Assembly: GCA_020627945.1 (NCBI GenBank)
Contig: JAHDFW010000013.1
Span: 1 to 39,514, forward strand
Direction: 5' to 3'
DNA: 39,514 bases
Source of the DNA: Cytophagales bacterium
GTDB taxonomy: Bacteria; Bacteroidota; Bacteroidia; Cytophagales; JAHDFW01
The position numbers and the translations under genes are program-made. The first letter of the stretch is position 1. Each line of letters opens with the position of its first letter. Below, piece after piece: positions 1-9,200 of this stretch. The notes beneath the pieces were generated by a model. The model had not been told where the DNA came from and ran no database searches. It saw nothing but the letters and a program-made list of their open reading frames with translations.

Positions 1-3000
1 GATTTTTTGTTTAAGAGCATTATCCACCTCAACGAAAACCGTACGTAGAGATTCATGTCTTTCTATTAATGTTTGAAAGGCTTTTTCAAGAGCATTGATG
101 TCAAGATCGCCACCTAAGCTCATGTTGATTGGAATGTTGTATTCAACGTTAGGTTCGTTCCTCAACTTGTCAATCACCCAGAGGCGCTGCTGAGCGTAAG
201 AAACATCATAGTATTCTTGTTCTTCGATAGCAACTATATTCTTAAAACTTTTCTTGTCAAGCTTATGAATGAGTTCAATTTGTTTCTCAATGGTATTTCG
301 TGTAAACATGTCACCAATAGATACCTTCACATCGAAAGACTTATGAATACGATTTACCAAGAGGTTAATTCTTAGCGAATGTCCACCTAGTTCAAAGAAG
401 TTGTCGCTAAGTCCGACTTTTTCAACTTTTAGGATGTCTTTCCAGATTTGAGCAAGTTCTTTTTCTTCAGTTGACACAGGAGCTTTGAAATTTGCCGATT
501 CAATTACGTCTTCTGGTTCAGGTAATGCTTTTCTATCTATTTTACCATTACTGGTTATTGGAATCTGGTCGATTCTAACGAATACCCCTGGAATCATATA
601 TTCGGGTAAACTCTCTTGCAGTTTATTCTTTAAGGAGTCATTGTTAATTTCTTGTTCGAGTACAATATAAGCGCAAAGAAATTTAGAGTTGTTAGGGTCA
701 TCTTTTGCCAACACCACTGCCCGCCGAACTTCGTTGATTCTTTGGAGCTGATTCTCAACTTCTCCTAATTCGACTCTGAATCCCCTAATTTTAACCTGAA
801 AATCTTTTCTACCAAGAAATTCCATATTCCCATCTGCCATCATGCGACCAAGATCCCCAGTTTTGTACATGGTTGCATTAGGTAGTTTTGAGAAAGGATC
901 ATTGAAGAAAGAAGCATTCGTTTTTTCTTCATCGTTAGCATAACCTACAGCTACTCCTTGGCCACCAATGAATAACTCTCCTGCAACTCCTTTGGGAACT
1001 GGGTTTTGATTATCATCGAGGATATAAAAGAAATTGTTGTCAATTGGCTTACCGTAAGGGATACTAATTTGTTCTGGTCGAACAATTTCAATAGGGTAGA
1101 AGTTAGACCAAACTGTTCCTTCAGTTGCTCCACCCAGACTAATATTTTTTGCGTTCGGGAAGTATTGATTGATCCGTTCAGGAAGACTAACCGGAATCCA
1201 GTCACCAGACATAAACACAAGACGAAGGTCGTTTTGTAGGTATTCCGATTCGTTGGACTCAATCATATCTACCAAATAATTCATGGTGGTAGGTACCGAA
1301 TCCCAGAATGTGATTTTTTCATCAATCATTAAGTTTTGTAACAATTCAGGATCTCGTACCTGATCTTGACGAGTAATCACTACAACTCCTCCAGCGGCAA
1401 GCATTCCAAAAATATCATAAACTGAAAGATCGAAACACATTGAGGTAATGAACAACAGCCTATCGTTCTCATTTACGTTATACGTTTTATTCACCCACTC
1501 GATTAGATTTACTGCTGAGTGATGGCGAATCATTACTCCTTTAGGTCTTCCCGTAGAACCTGAAGTATAAATTGTATAAGCTAAATCCTTACTATCTTTT
1601 GTTAATTCTGGTTTTATGGTAGAGAGGGACCCATAATCAACTTCACTAAGGTTTATAAAAGTTTTATTCGAATTGTTTGCAATTGGATATTTCGAGTCGG
1701 TTATGATTATGTCTGCATTCGAGTTATCCAATATATAAGCCTGACGATCTTCTGGGTAAGCAGGATCAATTGGTACGTATGCTGCACCAGCCTTTAGAAT
1801 TCCCAATAGCCCTTCAATCATTTTGAAGTTTCGATCGCATATGATACCAACGTTATCCCCACTTTTAGTACCCGATTCTATTAGTAATTGTGCAATTTGA
1901 TTTGCCTTCGAATCAAGTTCAGAGTATGTTACATTTTTACCATCTTGGGTTAGGGCAATGTTGCTAGGGGTTTTGATAACTTGATTTTCGAAAAGCTGAT
2001 GCATCAAAAGTGTATCAGAGTATGGAGTAATGGTATTATTAAATTCATATAACAATTCATTACGAGTATCCTCATCTAGCAATAATGAAGCATTCATTTC
2101 TTGATTTACACCTTCAACGAATGCTCTTAGAATTCGTTCATATAGGTCTAAAGCATACCTTACATCACCCTGTTCGAAATAGGCTGTAGCATATTTAATT
2201 CCAACGGTCAAATGTCCACCTGTTTTATCTACTTCGACATCAAAAAGAGTGTTGGTCATTAGGTTGTTTTGATCAACTTTTAAGTTAGGAACTCTCTCTG
2301 CATATTGAACCTGGGTATTCTCTTCTTCCAGGTCATCCATTACATGGAAATCCGTGAAATTGAAGATGCAATCGAACATAGGGTTTCCTGAAGATGCTTT
2401 ATCACCAGCTGCATTGGCAATATCGACCAGATAAATTTCGTGTTCTTTAACCTTCGTTAAATAAGAGTTGAGTTCCAACACAATATCTCGATATGTTTCG
2501 ATTTTTTCGAAATCAACTCGGAAAGGAATGGTGTTAAGGAAACACCCAAGAATTTTATCTCCATCCTCAATTTCAGGTCGGTCATTTGATACGACTCCAG
2601 ATACAACGTCTACTTCCGAGCATAGAATATGCATTAGGTATGAGTATGCAGCAAGACAAATTGATTTGTAAGTAACTCCTAATTCTTGTCGAGTAGATTC
2701 AATTTTTTCAGACAGTGATTTATCGAAGTACTTTCCAACCCTGTACATGCCTAGAGAATCGTTAATTTTCTTTCCACTTAGGTTGAACGGAAGTTTGTTA
2801 CGAGTGTATCCAGACAAATAGTTTTTCCAGAATTCAATGGAGCGACCGCTCAGCTCTTTACCAATGTTAATTGCGCAGTAATCTCTATAATTGGCTTTTA
2901 GTTTTGTAAGGGAGTTGATTTTAAGAAGATCAGGGTTTCCGCAAAGGTTGGCAAACTCCATTACGAACGAACTTTCACTCCACCCATCCAATATTGCGTG

Positions 3001-6000
3001 ATGAACACTCCATACTATGTAATAGTGATTTTCTCGAAGTAGGAATGCTTTTAAATGCCAAAGGATTTCTCCATCAAATCCAAGTCGTTTTTGAGCATCT
3101 GTTTTAAGATACTCGTTAATCGTTTTTTGTTGTTCTTCGGTTCCTAAATCAGAAATGTTATCGAACGAAATAGGTAGATCTATTTTCTTTTGAACAATCT
3201 TGGTAGGTTCGTTGAACCGTTTCATGTAGTAGCGAGAGCGAAGAATCGGATGTTTTTCGATCATTAACTCAAACGCTTTTTCGAAAATCTCTGTACTTTG
3301 GATGTTTAGGTTGTACGTGAATTGATCATAGTAAACAGGCTCTTCGGGTCTTAACATGGACGAGAAGATCATTCCTTTTTCTATCGAAGTAAGTGGATAA
3401 ATGTAATCTACGTTTTCATCCTTTAACTCGTCATTTTTAGAAATTAAATCTTGTTCATACTTGTCAAGATATTCCGAGCCAATTTCATGATCGCTTGCGC
3501 CAAGAACTTTCTCAATTGATTCAATAGCTGGTGCTAATTCTTTAATGGTTTGGTGGGAGAAGATGTGGCTTACTTTAACCGTAGTGTCCAACCTTTTATT
3601 AAGCTGAGCAACCACACGAATAGCTTTTAAAGAATCTCCTCCTATAGCAAAGAAATTATCCAGAATTCCAACTTGCGTAACTCCAAGAATCTCTTGCATT
3701 ACTTCACAAAGCGTTTGTTGGAGTTCATTCTCTGGAGCAACGTATTCAACGCCACTTCCCATTCCAGATTGATAAGGGTCTGGGAGAGATTTTTTATCTA
3801 GCTTGCCATTTACGGTAAGTGGAATCTCATCGATTTTCACGAAATGCGCTGGAACCATAAATTCAGGCAAATCCAACAATAAATAACTTCTTAATTCCTG
3901 CACATCTGGAGCCTCGTCGCTTATTACATATGCAACTAGTTCTTTTTGCTCCTCCTTTTCATACGCGATAACAACGGCATCATTTATTGATCCAAAAGAT
4001 CTAAGAATCGCCTCGATTTCGCCAAGTTCAATTCTGTATCCTCGAATTTTTACTTGAAAATCTTTCCTTCCGTGGTATTCAAGGTTTCCACCTTCTTGCC
4101 AACGAGCTAAATCGCCAGTTCTATAAAGACGTTCACCTGGTTTAACTGGATTGTCAATAAATCGTTCAGCTGTTAATTCTTTGCGATTTAAGTAACCTTT
4201 ACAAACTCCTGTTCCACCGACATACATTTCTCCCATAATTCCGACAGGAACAGGTTTTTGATTGTCGTTTAGCACATAGACGGTTGTTTCTGGAAGAGGT
4301 TTACCAATTGGGCTGATTCCTTTATTGTTTAAGTCTTTTTCCGTGATTTTATAGTAGGTTACATGAACTGTAGTTTCCGTAATCCCAAACATATTTATTA
4401 ACTGAATCTGGTCTAAGTCGTATTTTTCTGACCACGGAATTAATTTTTGAGGATCTAATTTATCTCCACCAAATATTACATACCTTAGATGTTCACTCAA
4501 CGAATTCTTAGAATCTCCTAGCGCCTCCTGAATGAAGAAGTTAAAGGCCAGTGGTGTTTGATTCAGAACGGAAATTTTGTGCTTATTTACTAATTGATAC
4601 AACCCAGCAACATCCCTAACTTCTGATTTTGTTGGTATAATTAACTTGCCGCCGTAAAGCAAAGGTCCATACATCTCCCAAACTGAAAAATCAAAATAGT
4701 AGGCATGAGCCATTATCCAGATGTCATTCTCATTAAAATCAAAATAATTACGATCGTTGATCATTAACCGTGCTACATTTTGATGGGAGATTACACATCC
4801 TTTTGGACGACCAGTGGAACCTGAAGTGTATATGATGTACAGCGAATCATTCGGAACTACTTTAGTGTCGTTGCGATCCGTTGGACAACTGTCAATGTCG
4901 TAGTTGTTGAATTGGAGCTTGTTTTTTTCAGAAATGGGCGGAGTCGAATTCTCCTTTTTATTTACGTTCAGTACTGCATCAAATCGAAACTCGGTCAATT
5001 CGTTTTTAATCGTATGAATTTTATCCGAAGGTTCTATCGAACGAATTGCAGCATTTTCGAATCGAAGGTCATTAAGGAAGTCTCTCGAAATGAATAACTC
5101 GTTAGACCAGTCGGTTTTTGTTGTATAACCTTTACCAATATTTTCTTTTTGAAATGTTTTTAAGGACTCAATTAATTCCTCTTTTTTGTCTTGATCCTGT
5201 AAATCTCCAAGGAAAATTTTACCTGAATCACTCATCAAATGAATAGCCTTGTTGAGCACGTCTCTCAGGTAGTTGTGACCATTGAATAGCTGGATTACAC
5301 TGTTTATGATGATGAGGTCAAAACCAGAGTCTTTTACCTGATCAATGTCATGTGCTGGAAGAACTTCTAGCGTTACGTTTTCCATCCCTAAACGCTGTCG
5401 TTCTAATTCAGTTTTGGCTAATATTTCAGAAGAAAGGTCGGTTCCGTAGTAAGATTTAATTTTAGGTGCGATTCGGAACATGCTTATTCCAGAAGAACAC
5501 CCAATTTCCAACACCTTGGTTTCAGGTTTAAGGAAAGGCTCAACTTTTTTAAATACGTTATCTGCATATTCATCCATATCTTCTCTAGGAAGATCTTCTC
5601 CAGTGTAACTAGAAAACCATGCACCTCCAGAAATATCGTCATGAGATTGTTCACCAATAAAATCCCAAAGCTCTTTTTTCATCAGCTCGTTTTGCGTTTC
5701 TTTTTCTTGCAAAACATTGGAGCTATCAACACAAACAAAGGATTTAAGAGAACTGCATTCCCATTGTAATTTATTTAGTTTCTGAACATGTTCTCGTGTA
5801 GAGAGAATAAGTTCGGGTTGGGCATCATCAATAGTGAATTTAAGACGGTCGGTTGGGTAGTTTGGATCCATTGGGAGGTATGTGGCACCTATTTTAACAC
5901 ATCCAATAATTGCATATAGCATTTCCAATGACTTATCGAACATAAGTCCAATAATATTGCCTGAACTAATATTTCGTTTAATTAGAAAATGAGCGTATTG

Positions 6001-6219
6001 ATTAGCTTTTTGATCAAGTTCTAAATAGGTTATGTTAATGTCTCCGAATACTAAAGCAATGTTATTAGGATGTTTATCAACCTGTTCTTCGAACAACTGC
6101 TTAATGCTTTTGTCAGGGAAGTTTGCTTTGGTATCATTGAACGAATCCAATAAAATGGTCAATTCATCTTTTCCACTATCGTCCTCGTCGTCCAGAAGAT
6201 TGAAATTCGATAATTTCAT
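1..6219 (-). CDS. Nonribosomal peptide synthetase, second gene (A4[MT]-T4-C5-A5-T5-C6..., partial)
   Basis: The frame is open for 2073 codons from ATG 6219 to the left edge, so the C-terminal part lies outside. Domains by residue: end of a C-A linker (1-45), A4 first half with core a2 near 106-125, inserted methyltransferase (about 180-440), A4 second half with the YTSGSTGRPKG loop near 463, T4 with GGDSL near 859, C5 with HHAILDG near 1071, A5 with YTSGSTGRPKG near 1549, T5 with GGHSL near 1943, and the start of C6 near 2005. The A4 pocket residues, aligned by eye to GrsA, read DFWNIGMVHK, the canonical threonine code. A5 reads DLYDFSLVWK, closest to cysteine-type codes (7 of 10). The gene starts with an A domain and takes its condensation activity from C4 of the gene transcribed just before it, 41 nt upstream. 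No epimerase or thioesterase is visible. Family assignment is certain; substrates are inferences from motif reading. Confidence 0.95.
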   Translation of the reverse strand, partial: MKLSNFNLLDDEDDSGKDELTILLDSFNDTKANFPDKSIKQLFEEQVDKHPNNIALVFGDINITYLELDQKANQYAHFLIKRNISSGNIIGLMFDKSLEMLYAIIGCVKIGATYLPMDPNYPTDRLKFTIDDAQPELILSTREHVQKLNKLQWECSSLKSFVCVDSSNVLQEKETQNELMKKELWDFIGEQSHDDISGGAWFSSYTGEDLPREDMDEYADNVFKKVEPFLKPETKVLEIGCSSGISMFRIAPKIKSYYGTDLSSEILAKTELERQRLGMENVTLEVLPAHDIDQVKDSGFDLIIINSVIQLFNGHNYLRDVLNKAIHLMSDSGKIFLGDLQDQDKKEELIESLKTFQKENIGKGYTTKTDWSNELFISRDFLNDLRFENAAIRSIEPSDKIHTIKNELTEFRFDAVLNVNKKENSTPPISEKNKLQFNNYDIDSCPTDRNDTKVVPNDSLYIIYTSGSTGRPKGCVISHQNVARLMINDRNYFDFNENDIWIMAHAYYFDFSVWEMYGPLLYGGKLIIPTKSEVRDVAGLYQLVNKHKISVLNQTPLAFNFFIQEALGDSKNSLSEHLRYVIFGGDKLDPQKLIPWSEKYDLDQIQLINMFGITETTVHVTYYKITEKDLNNKGISPIGKPLPETTVYVLNDNQKPVPVGIMGEMYVGGTGVCKGYLNRKELTAERFIDNPVKPGERLYRTGDLARWQEGGNLEYHGRKDFQVKIRGYRIELGEIEAILRSFGSINDAVVIAYEKEEQKELVAYVISDEAPDVQELRSYLLLDLPEFMVPAHFVKIDEIPLTVNGKLDKKSLPDPYQSGMGSGVEYVAPENELQQTLCEVMQEILGVTQVGILDNFFAIGGDSLKAIRVVAQLNKRLDTTVKVSHIFSHQTIKELAPAIESIEKVLGASDHEIGSEYLDKYEQDLISKNDELKDENVDYIYPLTSIEKGMIFSSMLRPEEPVYYDQFTYNLNIQSTEIFEKAFELMIEKHPILRSRYYMKRFNEPTKIVQKKIDLPISFDNISDLGTEEQQKTINEYLKTDAQKRLGFDGEILWHLKAFLLRENHYYIVWSVHHAILDGWSESSFVMEFANLCGNPDLLKINSLTKLKANYRDYCAINIGKELSGRSIEFWKNYLSGYTRNKLPFNLSGKKINDSLGMYRVGKYFDKSLSEKIESTRQELGVTYKSICLAAYSYLMHILCSEVDVVSGVVSNDRPEIEDGDKILGCFLNTIPFRVDFEKIETYRDIVLELNSYLTKVKEHEIYLVDIANAAGDKASSGNPMFDCIFNFTDFHVMDDLEEENTQVQYAERVPNLKVDQNNLMTNTLFDVEVDKTGGHLTVGIKYATAYFEQGDVRYALDLYERILRAFVEGVNQEMNASLLLDEDTRNELLYEFNNTITPYSDTLLMHQLFENQVIKTPSNIALTQDGKNVTYSELDSKANQIAQLLIESGTKSGDNVGIICDRNFKMIEGLLGILKAGAAYVPIDPAYPEDRQAYILDNSNADIIITDSKYPIANNSNKTFINLSEVDYGSLSTIKPELTKDSKDLAYTIYTSGSTGRPKGVMIRHHSAVNLIEWVNKTYNVNENDRLLFITSMCFDLSVYDIFGMLAAGGVVVITRQDQVRDPELLQNLMIDEKITFWDSVPTTMNYLVDMIESNESEYLQNDLRLVFMSGDWIPVSLPERINQYFPNAKNISLGGATEGTVWSNFYPIEIVRPEQISIPYGKPIDNNFFYILDDNQNPVPKGVAGELFIGGQGVAVGYANDEEKTNASFFNDPFSKLPNATMYKTGDLGRMMADGNMEFLGRKDFQVKIRGFRVELGEVENQLQRINEVRRAVVLAKDDPNNSKFLCAYIVLEQEINNDSLKNKLQESLPEYMIPGVFVRIDQIPITSNGKIDRKALPEPEDVIESANFKAPVSTEEKELAQIWKDILKVEKVGLSDNFFELGGHSLRINLLVNRIHKSFDVKVSIGDMFTRNTIEKQIELIHKLDKKSFKNIVAIEEQEYYDVSYAQQRLWVIDKLRNEPNVEYNIPINMSLGGDLDINALEKAFQTLIERHESLRTVFVEVDNALKQKI
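4900..5680 (-). other. Methyltransferase domain inserted in the threonine-type A4 domain
   Basis: Roughly residues 180-440 of the second synthetase form a class I SAM-dependent methyltransferase. The SAM-binding motif I reads VLEIGCSSG (near residue 235), followed by a YYGTDLS segment typical of motif II. It is preceded by WFSSYTGEDLP, a lead-in seen in methyltransferase domains of NRPS and PKS proteins. The insertion falls after adenylation core a2 (ATYLPMDPNYP) and before core a3 (YTSGSTG). In characterised interrupted A domains, as I recall them, a2-a3 insertions methylate side chains (O or S) and a8-a9 insertions methylate the backbone nitrogen. O-methylthreonine is thus the simplest guess. 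The boundaries are estimates. Confidence 0.85.
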
Positions 6220-6260
6220 GTTTATGTCTAGTATAGTTAGTTCTTAGTTATTGTTGAAGG

Positions 6261-9200
6261 CTATTCACCTTCTGCTACCATTGTGATAAATCGTTTGAAG
6301 TACCCAAGGTATTTTTGAATAGTAGTTCGTTTAAAAATAGCCGAGTTATATTCAAAATTCAAGTCTAGCTCCCCTTCAATTTCATTTACAAACAAAAGTA
6401 TATCAAATTTAGAGGTGTTGTTGCCTTCCCCAAAATAAAATCCTGAGATTTGTAAAGAGTCTTGCTTCTCCATTTTCGAATGAACAGCCTGATCACTTTC
6501 TAATACAACATCTTTTAAGTTTTGGAAAGAATAAGTAACATTGACAAGAGGTTGATGATTCGTAAAACGTTCTGGGCTCAATTTTTCGACCAGTAAATCA
6601 AATGGGTAGTTTTGGTGTTCAAAAGCTTCCGCGGTATTGATTTTCACTTGTTCTATAAGATCGCCGAACGATAAATCTCCACTTAAATCTGTACGTATTA
6701 CTAGGGAGTTTACAAAGAATCCAATTAAGTCTTCAATGTCGGGGTGATTACGGTTTGCGCTGGTCATACCAATTAGAATATCCGTTTGGCCAGAAAGTTG
6801 ACTTAAAAGAATATTGAATACCGTTAATACTACATTAGATAAAGTTGTATCATGTTTTTTTGCAGCTTCTTTAAGCTTAAGGACGAGTTCTTCTTCAATT
6901 CTTATTCGTTCCTGTTCTCCAATTCCTTCATTAAATTCATCTTTAGGAAAGTCAGTAGGAATGTTTATTAAGTCAGGGTTGCCACTTAATTTTTTCATCC
7001 AATAGGCTTCATCTACATTGGAAATTCGTTCGTTTTGCCAAGCAGCAAAATCTTTATACTGCAACTTTAACGGTGAAAGAGGCGATTCTGTTCCAAGTTG
7101 ATACGCTTTGTATAATGCCGTAACTTCATTGATCAAAATCTCCATGGACCAACCATCGGAAATTATATGATGAATAGTATAAGTGAAAATGTGTTTTGAA
7201 TCTTCAAGTTTTATGATCTTAGCTATTAGTAATGGGCCCGTTGCCAGATCAAATTCATGCAGTGCAGATTTCTTAGCTAGTTCTTTTGCAAGTTCTAGTT
7301 TGCCTTCTTTTCCAGAAATATCTTCGAATTCAAGTTTGAAGTTAAATTCGTCAATATCGATGATTTTTTGTCTTGGATTCCCGTCTAGATTTATGAAAAC
7401 AGTTCTGAGTATTTCATGGCGCTCAATAATGGTGTCGAAAGCTTTTGAAAATGCCTCTACATTTAGGTTACCACCAATGGTGACAGCCCCTGACATGTTG
7501 TAAACACTTTTATTACCTCCGAGTTGATCAATAATCCAGAGTCTGCGTTGTGGGTTTGATAATTCGTAATCTGCTGATTTGGCAATAACTTCAATTCCTT
7601 TGTAGCTATTGCGCTCTTGTTTTTCTAAATATAAAGCAAGTGATTCGATCGTAGGGTTTGAAAAGAACTCACGAAGATTCAATTTGATTTCAAGATTTCG
7701 CTGAATCCTTGATACCGCCTGAGTTGCCTTCAATGAATGTCCGCCTAGATCGAAAAAATTATCTTTGGTACTAATTCGATCCCGTTTCAATACGGTTTTC
7801 CAAATTTCCATCAGTTCAGTTTCAATTCCGTCCTTGGCCAGAACGAATTCAATTCCAGTATCCATTTCTGCTTCAGAAAGTGAAGGCAGGGATTTCTTGT
7901 CGATCTTACCACTTTTGCTAAATGGAACCTCATTGATTCTCATAAAGTAAGAAGGGATCATAAATGAAGGAAAAACTTCTGCTAGTGATTGACGAATTTC
8001 TTTTATAGCAAGATTTTCTGTTCCTGTGAAATAAGCAACCAGTTCATAATCTCCGCTAGTATTTTTTAATGCCGTTACTATACCCGTTTCAATTCCTTCG
8101 ATTTTTTCTAATTGACGTTCTATTTCTTCAAGTTCAACTCGGTATCCACGAATTTTATACTGGTTATCCTTTCTTCCGAAAAATTCTATTTCTCCGTTTT
8201 CAGTCCATCTACCTAGGTCACCAGTCTTGTATAATTGTTGTGTAGGGTTAAAAGGGTTCTCTATAAATACGGTGGTGGTTAGATCTGGTCGATTGATGTA
8301 ACCATTAGCAATGGATTTACCACTCAAACAGATTTCACCTAAAACTCCAATAGGAACGGGCCTGTTTGCTCCATTTAGGATATAAGTAGCGGTATTAGGC
8401 ATTGGTTTACCAATGATGTTTTTGCCAAATGTCTTAACATTGGTTTTTACAATAGCATCTATTGTAGCTTCAGTAGGACCATAATGGTTGTTTATTTGAG
8501 CGTTCGGAAACCTCTTTCTTAATTCATTTACAACTTCTGCAGTTAACGACTCTCCACCAATACAAAAGTGTTGGATACTTGATTCTTCAGAATCTATTTC
8601 CGCAGTATTTTGAAGAAAAGTCTTGAAATAGCTTGTAGTTCCTTGAATTACATTGATGTTGTTTTTATTTATTAAATCATGGATGTACTGAAAGTCAAGC
8701 AGTCTATCTTCTTCTGGAATAACTAGGGTGCCACCAAAATAAAGGGGCGGAAAAATTTCTAGTAAAGAAGCATCGAACGTATAATTGGATGTGAATATTG
8801 TGGTTAGATTTTCAGACCAATTTAGAAGATGTTTTTCGGCTTCTAGCTTTTCAATAAGTGCTCTGTGTGAAACACTAACTCCTTTAGGTTGTCCTGTAGA
8901 GCCAGAAGTATAAATGATATACGCTTCTTGCTCCAAAGAAGCTTTGTTGGTTCGTTCGATAGTTGTATCGATCTTGGGTAGGTTATTAATATCCCAAACC
9001 GTTATGTTGTCCGAGAAATTAGCTTCTTGTTCCACAAAAATTGCCTTAACATTGGCATCATCTAAAATGTAGTTAATACGATTTTCTGGACTTTTAGGAT
9101 CAATAGGAATGTAGGAATTGCCAGTTTCTAAAATGGCTACTATAGTAGCTATACAATCTGTGGATTTAGATAAGACTAGAGCTATTCGTTCTCCACTAAT

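Noticed and set aside
951-1262. Minus-strand open frame of 103 codons inside the second synthetase gene
   Set aside because: It is an out-of-phase frame inside the A5 domain, whose own frame is continuous and full of motifs.
6220-6262. A possible frameshift breaking one giant NRPS gene
   Set aside because: The gap has stop codons in all three frames, and a clean ATG follows. A single indel or base error could not join the frames, so I call two genes.
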